Shown: piece by piece, positions 52,093 through 60,412 of the stretch
How positions within the stretch are numbered: the first letter of the stretch is position 1
Layout: each line of letters opens with the position of its first letter
Program-made: the position numbers and the translations under genes
Notes under the pieces: model-generated
What the model was told of the DNA's origin: nothing
Seen by the model: the letters and a program-made list of their open reading frames with translations, nothing else
The model's database searches: none
Assembly: GCA_023457935.1 (NCBI GenBank)
Contig: JAEXBA010000041.1
Span: forward strand, 1 to 64,000
Source: Bacteroidota bacterium
GTDB lineage: Bacteria > Bacteroidota > Bacteroidia > Flavobacteriales > Weeksellaceae
Direction of reading: 5' to 3'
DNA length: 64,000 nucleotides

Positions 52093-53385
52093 ATGAACGA
52101 AAAACTGAAGGCCATTTTCAGCCTTTTTAGACAGAAAGAAAATCTTGAGGAAGTCCGGCAGAATATCGAGAGCAATATTCCGTTTCGGGGTACAAACCTC
52201 TGGATTCTGATATTTGCGGTTTTTATCGCCAGCCTTGGGCTCAACGTGAATTCAACGGCGGTAATCATCGGTGCCATGTTAATTTCTCCGCTGATGGGCC
52301 CGATTATGGGAATTGGATTCGCAGTAGGAATCAACCATCCGCCAATTCTCCGAAATTCGATTAAGAATTATCTGTTTGCTACGGTTGCGGGTCTGGTAAC
52401 ATCCACGCTCTATTTCCTGATTTCCCCTTTGAGTGAAGCACATTCCGAAATTTTAGCCAGAACTTCACCGAATATCTATGATGTTCTGATTGCGTTCTTC
52501 GGCGGTTGTGCCGGTATGCTCGCCAGCGGAAGTAAACTGAAGGGCAATGTAATTCCCGGAGTTGCGATTGCCACAGCGCTGATGCCGCCTCTTTGTACGG
52601 CAGGTTTCGGACTTGCAACCGGACAGCTCAACTATTTTTTCGGTGCATTTTATCTGTATGTCATCAATACAGTTTTTATTGCCGTGGCCACTTTTGTTAT
52701 GGTGAAAATCCTGGATTTTCCGGAATACAGCTTCTCGGATCCCAAAAACGAAAAACGATGGAAGTTTTTCATGTGGACGCTCACTGTTCTTACCTTAATT
52801 CCAAGCATCTGGTTTGGCTATCAGATGGTTTTAAAGAACACTTTTGAGCAGAATGCCAACCGGTACATTACATCTGATGCACTGTTTGCAAACAACTTCC
52901 TGCTTTCAAAGAAGATTTCCTTCGAGAAAAATGAAATTGAACTGACGTACGGCGGAGAAAAACTGACGCAGGAGGATTTTTCCGACATGATTAAAAAGGC
53001 CGCAAAATATGATCTTCATGGCACGAAAATCATTATCAAACAGGGTTTTAACTTTGCTAAAAACACCAATACGCTGGAACAGAACAATACGGCCATCAGT
53101 ACGAGAAATCTGGAAAAAGTGATCAGTATTCAGGACAGTATCAGTTCCGAAAACAGGGTTTCAAAAGAAATTTTTCAGGAACTTAAACTGCAGAACGAAG
53201 ACATTTCCGGGTTTTCCTATACGAATACGAAAATCCAGAATGATTCAGTTCCAACAAATTCAAAAGTCGCCATGATTGTCCATCAGGAAGGACTTTCAGC
53301 ACAGGACAAAACCAAAATCACCGATTTTGTGAAGATCAGACTCAAAGACCTCAATACAAAAGTGGTTTTTGAAGAGACGGAATAG
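52093..53385 (+). CDS. DUF389 family membrane protein
   Basis: 430 residues from the ATG at 52093. About six membrane segments in the N-terminal half, with the family hallmark AVIIGAMLISPLMGPIMGIG, the Gly-rich AFFGGCAGMLASGSKLKGN, and ALMPPLCTAGFG. The C-terminal ~170 residues are soluble. Function unknown. The start is fixed by the ATG directly after the T-run; the TTG at 52069 lies in the hairpin and is not credible. Confidence 0.88.
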   Translation: MNEKLKAIFSLFRQKENLEEVRQNIESNIPFRGTNLWILIFAVFIASLGLNVNSTAVIIGAMLISPLMGPIMGIGFAVGINHPPILRNSIKNYLFATVAGLVTSTLYFLISPLSEAHSEILARTSPNIYDVLIAFFGGCAGMLASGSKLKGNVIPGVAIATALMPPLCTAGFGLATGQLNYFFGAFYLYVINTVFIAVATFVMVKILDFPEYSFSDPKNEKRWKFFMWTLTVLTLIPSIWFGYQMVLKNTFEQNANRYITSDALFANNFLLSKKISFEKNEIELTYGGEKLTQEDFSDMIKKAAKYDLHGTKIIIKQGFNFAKNTNTLEQNNTAISTRNLEKVISIQDSISSENRVSKEIFQELKLQNEDISGFSYTNTKIQNDSVPTNSKVAMIVHQEGLSAQDKTKITDFVKIRLKDLNTKVVFEETE

Positions 53386-53393
53386 ATATTGGT

Positions 53394-55226
53394 TTATTCG
53401 AAATTCTGCAGATCAACGAGTTTTCTGTAAACGCCGTCGTGAGCATAAAGTTCGCTGTGCGTTCCCTGTTCCATGATTTTTCCGCGTTCCATTACGACAA
53501 TCTGGTCCGCTTTCTGTATGGTGGAAAGCCGGTGTGCAATTACCAGTGAAGTCCGGTTTTCCATCATGTGTTCCAGTGCGTCCTGAACCAGTCTTTCGCT
53601 TTCTGTATCCAGTGCGGAAGTGGCTTCGTCCAGAATCATAATCGGCGGATTTTTCAGTACGGCTCTTGCGATGGAAATTCTCTGTTTCTGTCCACCGGAA
53701 AGTTTTCCTCCTGCTTCACCGATTCCGGTATCGTATCCATGCGGTAAATCCAAAATAAAATCGTCCGCATTGGCTACTTTTGCTGCTTTCTGAACGGTGG
53801 GTCTGGCTGCCTCAAGGTTTCCTAATGCGATATTGTTGCTGATGGAGTCGTTGAAAAGGATATTGTCCTGCGTAACCAGCCCGAAAAGCTTTCTGTAACT
53901 GGACAGCTTCAGTTCTTTGATGTTGATACCGTCAATCAGGATTTCACCTTCCTGAACATCATAAAAACGCGTAATCAGGTTGGCAATGGTGCTTTTTCCG
54001 CTTCCGCTCTGCCCTACAAGTGCTACGGATTTTCCCTTCGGAATGGTTAAGGAGAAGTTGTCGAGAATCTTGCGGTCCTCATATCCAAAACTGATGTTTC
54101 TGAACTCTATTTTATCTTTAAAATCATCAATCTCAACAGCATTTTCAATTTCCCTGATCTGATAGTCTGCGTCAAGAATCTCAAAAACACGCTGGGCAGA
54201 AACTTCACCTTTCTGAAAATTCGAAATGGAGTTTGAAAGCTTTTTCAAAGGATCAAGAATAGTGTAAAACAGTGAAATGTATACGATGAATTCGGCTCCG
54301 GACAGGCCTTCGCCCTGCAGCGCTAGTTTTCCTCCGAAATAGACAATCATGCCGATTGTAAAGGCGCCGAGAAGTTCACTCACAGGCGATGCGAGCGCTT
54401 TTTTCTTGAAGAGTTTAAGGGAAAGACTGCGGATGGTATTCAGCGTATTGTCGAATCTTTTCTGTATCTGCGTAGACGCATCAAAAATTTTGATGACTTT
54501 AAGCCCAACCAGTGTTTCATCCACATACGAATACATTTTTCCCAGTTCGTTCTGTGCTTCGCCGGTGTCTTTTTTAAGACTTTTTCCGATTATCGAAATC
54601 AGCGTGCCCATTACCGGAAAAACAATCAGTGTAAAAACGGTAAGCTGGAAATTGGAATATAGCAGATAACCCATCGTAAGTATTATCACAATTGGGGATC
54701 GGATAATATCAATGAGACTGTTCAAGATATTGCCTTCAATTTCTGCAACATCCGACGTTATTCTCGCAAAAACATCGCCCTTTCGCGTATCGGAAAAAAA
54801 TGAAACCGGTAAATCGAGAATCTTTTTATGCAGCTGGCTTCTGAAGTCCCTGGAAACGCCGGTCCGGGAATAAGTAAGGTAAAATTCAGAAAGATAGCTG
54901 AAGATATTCCTGAACAGGAACATCGAAATGAAAATAATGCAGGTAATTAAAAGTACATATTCCGGGCCTCTGTTGGCTTCAAGCTCCTGAATGAAATAGT
55001 TGAAACTGTCCTTCAGGTAAGTGCCGATCTGGAAAATTTCTCCGGAGAATTCCGGCTTTGCTTCGATTTTTGGTGTTTTTTTGTCAAAAAGGATATTCAG
55101 TACCGGGATGAAGAACAGCATCGCCACGATATTGAACAGTGCATAAAGAATGTTGAAGAAAATACCTGCGCCCAGCGAACTTTTATAGGGTAAAATATAA
55201 TCTATCGCTCTTTTGTAATAGCTCAT
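53394..55226 (-). CDS. ABC exporter, MsbA-like (fused membrane and ATPase domains)
   Basis: 610 residues. N-terminal six-helix transmembrane domain, then an ATPase domain with Walker A VGQSGSGKST, Q-loop GLVTQDN, signature LSGGQKQRISIARA, Walker B IMILDEATSALD and the switch His in IAHRLST. Likely a homodimeric lipid or drug flippase; MsbA is the nearest well-known member, but the substrate cannot be told from sequence. Single gene. Confidence 0.92.
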   Translation of the reverse strand: MSYYKRAIDYILPYKSSLGAGIFFNILYALFNIVAMLFFIPVLNILFDKKTPKIEAKPEFSGEIFQIGTYLKDSFNYFIQELEANRGPEYVLLITCIIFISMFLFRNIFSYLSEFYLTYSRTGVSRDFRSQLHKKILDLPVSFFSDTRKGDVFARITSDVAEIEGNILNSLIDIIRSPIVIILTMGYLLYSNFQLTVFTLIVFPVMGTLISIIGKSLKKDTGEAQNELGKMYSYVDETLVGLKVIKIFDASTQIQKRFDNTLNTIRSLSLKLFKKKALASPVSELLGAFTIGMIVYFGGKLALQGEGLSGAEFIVYISLFYTILDPLKKLSNSISNFQKGEVSAQRVFEILDADYQIREIENAVEIDDFKDKIEFRNISFGYEDRKILDNFSLTIPKGKSVALVGQSGSGKSTIANLITRFYDVQEGEILIDGINIKELKLSSYRKLFGLVTQDNILFNDSISNNIALGNLEAARPTVQKAAKVANADDFILDLPHGYDTGIGEAGGKLSGGQKQRISIARAVLKNPPIMILDEATSALDTESERLVQDALEHMMENRTSLVIAHRLSTIQKADQIVVMERGKIMEQGTHSELYAHDGVYRKLVDLQNFE

Positions 55227-55243
55227 CTAATCAAATTGAACCG

Positions 55244-55251
55244 CAAAATTA
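55244..55251 (-). promoter_or_regulatory. Putative -7 box of the ABC exporter
   Basis: Reverse strand reads TAATTTTG, 17 bases before the ATG. Confidence 0.5.
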
Positions 55252-55325
55252 CACAATTTTAATTCAGCGGTGATTTCTGGGTAAGACGGCCGGAGCAATG
55301 TTTTACCTTAAATTATTTCAGGAAT

Positions 55326-55356
55326 AAAAAAACAGTCCCAAAAAATGGAACTGTTT
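55326..55356 (-). terminator. Terminator of the DUF4293 gene
   Basis: AAACAGT-C-CCA (55330-55340) pairs with TGG-A-ACTGTTT (55346-55356), with one mismatch. A T-run follows on the reverse strand. Confidence 0.75.
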
Positions 55357-55381
55357 ACACTCAAAAAAAATCGTTGTAAGG

Positions 55382-55771
55382 TTACCGAAGTCGGTCTACA
55401 GATTTTACGAGCCTTTCGTCCCTGCGGATGTAGATGTTTGCAGCAAACAAACAGAACAGTGCCACAATTGGGAAAATCGGCTCAATACCCTTCTCAGGAA
55501 AATCAATTCCTCCGGATAAGTTTAGCAGCCAGTACGCCAGCAAACCAATCAACAAAGCGTTTATGAACATGTTGATATTATTCAACAGGATCTGTCTTGG
55601 TCTTTTATTAAAACTGAAAATTGTGAGAACACCAATAATAGCCGAGAAAAGTGTAATTCCTTCGATAATGTATTTGGTGTCAAAAAGCTCAACATCGGTA
55701 CCGGTAAAATGAAGCGCTACAGCACAGAGTACGGCGATCATTATAAATACAGACTGGATTCTTTGCAGCAT
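55382..55771 (-). CDS. DUF4293 family membrane protein
   Basis: 129 residues with four hydrophobic segments, starting MLQRIQSVFIMIAVLCAVAL, which fits DUF4293. Bacteroidota-specific; role unknown. Divergent from rho. Confidence 0.85.
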   Translation of the reverse strand: MLQRIQSVFIMIAVLCAVALHFTGTDVELFDTKYIIEGITLFSAIIGVLTIFSFNKRPRQILLNNINMFINALLIGLLAYWLLNLSGGIDFPEKGIEPIFPIVALFCLFAANIYIRRDERLVKSVDRLR

Positions 55772-55788
55772 TTTTCAGAATTGAAAGG

Positions 55789-55796
55789 CAAAAATA
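55789..55796 (-). promoter_or_regulatory. Putative -7 box of the DUF4293 gene
   Basis: Reverse strand reads TATTTTTG, 17 bases before the ATG. Confidence 0.45.
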
Positions 55797-55827
55797 GCAC
55801 AAATTTTGCATTATTCAAAAATAAGTG

Positions 55828-55835
55828 TAGATTTG
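55828..55835 (+). promoter_or_regulatory. Putative -7 box of rho
   Basis: TAGATTTG, giving a leader of about 85 bases. Confidence 0.45.
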
Positions 55836-55853
55836 CAATACAAACTACGTCAT

Positions 55854-55886
55854 AAAAAAAGGAAGTCGCCTGATTTCCATTTTCTT
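55854..55886 (+). promoter_or_regulatory. Terminator-like hairpin in the rho leader
   Basis: Seven A, then GGAAGTC (55861-55867), GCCT loop, GATTTCC (55872-55878, one G.U pair), then ATTTTCTT. It lies between the putative rho promoter and the ATG, so it is an attenuator candidate rather than the end of a known forward gene. Confidence 0.5.
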
Positions 55887-55925
55887 ATCTCACACATCTA
55901 ACAATATATTTTTACATAATTCTAT

Positions 55926-57659
55926 ATGTTTAACATTGAAACGTTACGGTCTAAAACCGAAGCGGAACTTTCTGGAATTCTGAAGGAATTCGGAATTAAA
56001 GTACAGAGAAACAGTACAGACAACGACAAAATTTTTGCAATACTCGATTTTCAGGCTTCTAATCCCGGAGTAGCAAAACAGTACTATAACGAAACGGAAA
56101 GTACAGCAGCCGCTGAAGAACAAAAACCGCAGCCAAAACCCAAAACAAGAGCTAAAAAAGCAGCTCCCAAAACAGAGCCGGCAGCAGAAAAGCCTGCAGA
56201 AGTTCCGGTAGAAACGGCAGAAGTGAAGACTTCTGAAGAAAAGCCTGCACCGGTTCAGGAAGAGAAAAGTTCCAAGAACAGGAGAAAAAGAATGACCAAG
56301 GAAAATACGGAGAATACCGAAGTAGAGCCAGCGAAAGCAGAGGAAGAAACTGTGACAGAAGCTGTTGCAGAAAATAAACCTCAGCAAACGCCGAAGCAGA
56401 ATCCTAATCTGCAGAACCAAAGGCCGCACCATCAGCAGAAACAGAACCAAAACCAGAACCAGAATCGGAACCAAAACCAGCAGCAGAATCAGCAGAAATC
56501 TGAGGAGAACGCTGAGAACGCAGAACCGCGCAAAGAGTTTAATTTCGACGGAATGGTGACCATCGAAGGAGTTCTGGAGATTCTTCCGGATAATTATGGA
56601 TTCCTGCGTTCATCGGACTTTTCTTATATTTCATCACCGGATGACGTGTATGTTTCCACTGCGCAGATCAGAAATTACGGTCTGAAAACCGGTGATACCG
56701 TAAAAGGTATTGTACGTTTGCCAAAAGAAGGAGAGAAATATTTCTCTCTCATGAAACCTACAGAAGTGAACGGCCGCGATCTGGCTTTCATTAAAGACCG
56801 TGTTGCTTTTGAATATTTAACGCCGCTTTTCCCACAGGAAAAATTTAATCTTGCCGGTAAAGGTTCAACGCTTTCGACAAGAATTGTTGATCTTTTCGCG
56901 CCCATCGGTAAAGGGCAGCGTGCAATGATTGTAGCACAGCCGAAAACCGGTAAAACCATGCTTCTGAAAGATATTGCCAATGCCATTTCAGCCAATCATC
57001 CTGACGCTTATATGATGGTTCTTCTGATTGACGAAAGACCGGAAGAGGTAACAGATATGGAAAGAAGCGTAAATGCTGAGGTAATTGCTTCAACTTTTGA
57101 TGAATCTGCTGAAAAACACGTAAAAGTGGCGAATCTTGTACTTGCAAAAGCGCAGAGAATGGTTGAATGCGGCCATGATGTTGTGATTTTGCTTGATTCC
57201 ATCACAAGACTGGCAAGAGCATACAATACGGTAACGCCGGCTTCAGGAAAAATTCTTTCCGGTGGTGTGGATGCGAATGCGCTTCACCGCCCGAAGAGAT
57301 TCTTCGGAGCAGCAAGAAAAATTGAAGGCGGCGGAAGCTTGACGATTATCGCGACGGCTCTAATTGATACAGGTTCCAAAATGGACGAGGTTATTTTTGA
57401 AGAATTCAAAGGAACCGGTAATATGGAACTTCAGCTCGACAGAAAAATCGCGAACAAGCGTATTTATCCGGCGATTGATCTGGTAGCTTCTTCAACAAGA
57501 CGCGATGATCTTCTGCATGATGATGTAACACAGCAGAGAATGTGGATTCTGCGTAAATATCTGGCCGATATGAATCCTGTGGAAGCGATGGAGTTTGTTG
57601 AGAAAAGCATGAAAACGAGCATCAGCAATGAAGAGTTTCTGATGTCGATGAACAGATAA
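55926..57659 (+). CDS. rho: Transcription termination factor Rho with long disordered insert
   Basis: Hexameric RNA helicase. N-terminal Rho_N helical domain (1-56), then a ~147-residue low-complexity insert (57-203): Lys/Ala/Pro/Glu-rich first, then a Gln/Asn tract (about 147-190). The RNA-binding OB domain follows (from about 204, [19 protein letters not shown]), then the ATPase with Walker [23 protein letters not shown] and the R-loop. 577 residues compared with about 420 in E. coli. Confidence 0.97.
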   Translation: MFNIETLRSKTEAELSGILKEFGIKVQRNSTDNDKIFAILDFQASNPGVAKQYYNETESTAAAEEQKPQPKPKTRAKKAAPKTEPAAEKPAEVPVETAEVKTSEEKPAPVQEEKSSKNRRKRMTKENTENTEVEPAKAEEETVTEAVAENKPQQTPKQNPNLQNQRPHHQQKQNQNQNQNRNQNQQQNQQKSEENAENAEPRKEFNFDGMVTIEGVLEILPDNYGFLRSSDFSYISSPDDVYVSTAQIRNYGLKTGDTVKGIVRLPKEGEKYFSLMKPTEVNGRDLAFIKDRVAFEYLTPLFPQEKFNLAGKGSTLSTRIVDLFAPIGKGQRAMIVAQPKTGKTMLLKDIANAISANHPDAYMMVLLIDERPEEVTDMERSVNAEVIASTFDESAEKHVKVANLVLAKAQRMVECGHDVVILLDSITRLARAYNTVTPASGKILSGGVDANALHRPKRFFGAARKIEGGGSLTIIATALIDTGSKMDEVIFEEFKGTGNMELQLDRKIANKRIYPAIDLVASSTRRDDLLHDDVTQQRMWILRKYLADMNPVEAMEFVEKSMKTSISNEEFLMSMNR

Positions 57660-57689
57660 TTTGCGAAACATTATTGAATATTAAACCGT

Positions 57690-57712
57690 ACTGTAAAGTG
57701 CAGTTTTTTGTT
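57690..57712 (+). terminator. Weak intrinsic terminator after rho
   Basis: ACTGTA (57690-57695) pairs with TGCAGT (57699-57704, one G.U), with AAG loop and then TTTTTT. A short stem, so only tentative. Confidence 0.45.
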
Positions 57713-57775
57713 TCTGTCTATATTTTTTATAAATAATTTAATAAAATTTATAAGTAAAAGCTTTTTTAGAAGCAG

Positions 57776-57783
57776 TATATTTG
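57776..57783 (+). promoter_or_regulatory. Putative -7 box of sod
   Basis: TATATTTG, 38 bases before the chosen ATG. Confidence 0.45.
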
Positions 57784-57821
57784 GAATAATTAAATATTCA
57801 AATACAAAAAAAATCAAAATT

Positions 57822-58418
57822 ATGGCATTCGAATTACCGAAACTAGGCTACGCTTATGATGCACTGGAACCTACTATTGATGCAAAAACAATGGAGATTC
57901 ACCACACAAAACATCACCAGTCGTATGTAGACAATTTAAATAAAGCAATTGAAGGAACAGACCTTGAAGGAAAAACCATTGAGGAAATCTGTAAAACAGG
58001 AACTGACAAAACTGCTGTAAGAAACAACGGTGGCGGACATTACAACCATACACTTTTCTGGGAAATCCTTACTCCGGGCGGAAGCAAAGAGCCTGTTGGA
58101 AATGTAAAGGCAGCTATTGAAGCTTATGGCGGTATGGAAAAATTCAAAACTGAATTTTCAGATGCGGCTAAAACAAGATTCGGTTCTGGCTGGGCTTGGC
58201 TTTGTAAAAAAGAAGACGGTTCTGTAGCGGTTTGTTCAACACCAAATCAGGATAATCCTCTGATGCCGGTTTCTGACTGTAAAGGAACACCGGTTTTGGG
58301 ACTTGATGTCTGGGAACACGCTTATTATCTGAAATATCAGAACAAAAGACCGGATTATGTTTCAGCTTTCTTTGACGTGATCAACTGGGATAAAGTAGAA
58401 GAGCTTTTCAATAAGTAA
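57822..58418 (+). CDS. Superoxide dismutase (Fe/Mn family)
   Basis: 198 residues from [15 protein letters not shown]. Metal ligands: His in [13 protein letters not shown], His in [12 protein letters not shown], and Asp/His in [15 protein letters not shown]. Whether Fe or Mn is used cannot be told reliably. The open frame extends 38 codons upstream over AT-rich, hydrophobic and untypical residues that include the promoter box, so I reject that longer start. Confidence 0.96.
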   Translation: MAFELPKLGYAYDALEPTIDAKTMEIHHTKHHQSYVDNLNKAIEGTDLEGKTIEEICKTGTDKTAVRNNGGGHYNHTLFWEILTPGGSKEPVGNVKAAIEAYGGMEKFKTEFSDAAKTRFGSGWAWLCKKEDGSVAVCSTPNQDNPLMPVSDCKGTPVLGLDVWEHAYYLKYQNKRPDYVSAFFDVINWDKVEELFNK

Positions 58419-58438
58419 CTAAAGCTTTCATAAACAGT

Positions 58439-58467
58439 AAAGGTTCAGAATTTCTGAACCTTTTTTT
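58439..58467. terminator. Bidirectional terminator after sod
   Basis: AAAGGTTCAGA (58439-58449) pairs with TCTGAACCTTT (58453-58463), 11 bp with a 3-base loop, then a T-run. Faces the DUF6146 gene. Confidence 0.92.
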
Positions 58468-58468
58468 A

Positions 58469-58885
58469 TTAGCGGTAAGCGTCAGCGCCACTGAGTCCGT
58501 TAAGTCTCAGCCCGTATTTCCACGAAACGAAGGCAAAAACCTGGTACAGCTTGTACTCGAATTTCAGTCCGTAGTTTTCGTTGTAATCATAATCAACTGT
58601 TGATTCCACAATGTTGGGATATCTGCCGGACAGGAACAGTGCATTCCATTCGTTTACCAGAATCTGATTTCTGTTCTTGAGGTAACTTTCGGTGTACATA
58701 TTCATGGGTTTTGCAACAGCATTCAGAAAATAGCTGTACTGAGTGTCCAGAACTTCAATGTCCCATTCACCGTCATCGTTTTTTTCCGGTTTCATTACTG
58801 TATCTGTCTGCGGATTCGCGCTTTTCTGTGGCTGACAGCTGATTAACCCAACCGTGAGCATCATAAGGGTGAACAGTATTCTCAT
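58469..58885 (-). CDS. DUF6146 lipoprotein
   Basis: 138 residues with lipobox GLISC (Cys17). The mature part, YSYFLNAVAKPMNMYTESYLKNRN and NEWNALFLSGRYP, fits DUF6146, a small Bacteroidota family of unknown role. Downstream of the nuclease gene but behind a terminator. Confidence 0.82.
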   Translation of the reverse strand: MRILFTLMMLTVGLISCQPQKSANPQTDTVMKPEKNDDGEWDIEVLDTQYSYFLNAVAKPMNMYTESYLKNRNQILVNEWNALFLSGRYPNIVESTVDYDYNENYGLKFEYKLYQVFAFVSWKYGLRLNGLSGADAYR

Positions 58886-58923
58886 TTTAGTTAACTTTCT
58901 GAATACCGGTCAAATCAAGTGCC

Positions 58924-58950
58924 AAAAAAAGCACTTGGAAAAGTGCTTTT
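58924..58950 (-). terminator. Terminator of the secreted nuclease gene
   Basis: AAAAGCACTT (58927-58936) pairs with AAGTGCTTTT (58941-58950) with GGAA loop; a T-run follows on the reverse strand. Confidence 0.88.
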
Positions 58951-58954
58951 ATAT

Positions 58955-60151
58955 TTATTTCGTATGGGCTCTCTGAACCACGGTTACGGCAGGAAAGTGG
59001 TCGCTGTAACCGCCGGTAAAACGGTCGCCGTCCCATGAACGGAGCGGGTAACCTTTCCATTGTCCCTGTTGGTTTTTAAGGTATTCCGGCGCATAAATCT
59101 CGGTTTTAAAAACAGTGTATGTTGGAGAAAGTCTTTCTGTAGATACCATGTTTCTCGAAACAATAATCTGGTCAAAAAGATTCGGTGCATCCCGGTACGC
59201 CAGTGATGCTACTCCTGCTTTGTACGGTTTCCACATCAGGTTATAGTACGGGGAAGAATCGCTGAGGTCGGACGGATCTCCTACTGCTCCAAGATGTTTT
59301 TTCAGACTTGGGCTCACAGGATCATCGTTGAAGTCACCCATTGCGAAAATCTTAATGCCCGGATTTTCTTTAGAAACTTTATCCATTTCTTGTTTCAAAA
59401 CAGTGGCAGCTGCAATTCGTCTCGGCATTGATCGTGCTTCTCCACCGCTTCTTGAAGGCCAGTGATTCATGAAGACTGCTGTTTTTTCGCCGTCAAGGAA
59501 ACCAATCGCCACCAGAATATCTCTCGTATAGGAACGGCTGCCTGAATCATCAAAGATTTTTACTTCTTTTTTATAAAAGTTACTCAGCGCGAAACGGTTT
59601 TTCTGATAAATGATGGCAACATCAATCCCTCTTGCATCAAAAGAGTTGAAATGCACGATACCGTAATCGCTTTTTGCAAGCAGAGGATGCTTGATAAGGT
59701 CTTCAACAACTCTTCTGTTTTCTACCTCAATCAGCCCAACAATAGCGGGATTGTCATTGGTGAACTGCCTTCCAAGTTCCGAAATAACTTTGGCTTCGTT
59801 GGCAATCTTTTGGTTGTATTTGGCAGTGTTGTAATTTTTTACACCTTTGGTCGTGAATTCTTCAGAAAGAATCTGCTTGCGGATTACTTTCTTTCCCACA
59901 AGTAGCTCATCGCTCCACGGGCCGTTGTAATCTTCAGTTGTTGTTAGGTATTTTAAGGAATCAATCGGTACGCTTCTGTGATATGCAGGATCGGTAATTC
60001 TTTTGGTTCCGTCGATATAGTCAGCAGATGCTACAGTGTCCCACATATTTTCAACATTCAGGAAAGCCACCGTCGCACGGCGAACCTGGGTTTTTTGTGC
60101 TGACGACCATCCGAAAACGACAAGAAGGGCCAGCAGAATTGCTTTTTTCAT
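58955..60151 (-). CDS. Secreted endonuclease/exonuclease/phosphatase family protein
   Basis: 398 residues with signal peptide (about 1-18, ending SSAQ). EEP-fold motifs: VAFLNVENMWDTV (metal-site Glu/Asn), VGLIEVENR, VAIIYQKN, MNHWPSRSG, AMGDFNDDP and YSDHFPAV (catalytic His). Likely a phosphodiesterase or nuclease acting in the periplasm or outside the cell. Divergent from a TonB receptor/DUF5689 pair, which suggests nucleic-acid or phosphate acquisition. Confidence 0.9.
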   Translation of the reverse strand: MKKAILLALLVVFGWSSAQKTQVRRATVAFLNVENMWDTVASADYIDGTKRITDPAYHRSVPIDSLKYLTTTEDYNGPWSDELLVGKKVIRKQILSEEFTTKGVKNYNTAKYNQKIANEAKVISELGRQFTNDNPAIVGLIEVENRRVVEDLIKHPLLAKSDYGIVHFNSFDARGIDVAIIYQKNRFALSNFYKKEVKIFDDSGSRSYTRDILVAIGFLDGEKTAVFMNHWPSRSGGEARSMPRRIAAATVLKQEMDKVSKENPGIKIFAMGDFNDDPVSPSLKKHLGAVGDPSDLSDSSPYYNLMWKPYKAGVASLAYRDAPNLFDQIIVSRNMVSTERLSPTYTVFKTEIYAPEYLKNQQGQWKGYPLRSWDGDRFTGGYSDHFPAVTVVQRAHTK

Positions 60152-60181
60152 TAATAGTGATATAATTAATTATACGAGCTA

Positions 60182-60189
60182 CAAAATTA
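60182..60189 (-). promoter_or_regulatory. Putative -7 box of the nuclease gene
   Basis: Reverse strand reads TAATTTTG, 30 bases before the ATG. Confidence 0.45.
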
Positions 60190-60360
60190 ATCAAATTTTT
60201 GTGGATGCAGCTCACCGCATTACATTCAAAAATATGCCAAAAATCATTTTCGGGCTTATTTCTGTTGCAGCAAGGCAATGGCATCAGTATGAATAAAAAT
60301 TAACTTAACAATGCACAACATCAATATGTTAAAAATGTTTAACTTAACAAAAAATTAGAT

Positions 60361-60368
60361 TAAATTTG
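60361..60368 (+). promoter_or_regulatory. Putative -7 box of the TonB receptor-DUF5689 unit
   Basis: TAAATTTG, 44 bases before the ATG. Confidence 0.5.
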
Positions 60369-60412
60369 CCGTCCCTAATTAAGTACCATAAAAGGGGTAA
60401 AAAATTTTAGTT

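Noticed and set aside
57708..57821. N-terminal extension of superoxide dismutase
   Set aside because: AT-rich, hydrophobic and unlike the family; it overlaps the -7 box, so the ATG at 57822 is preferred.
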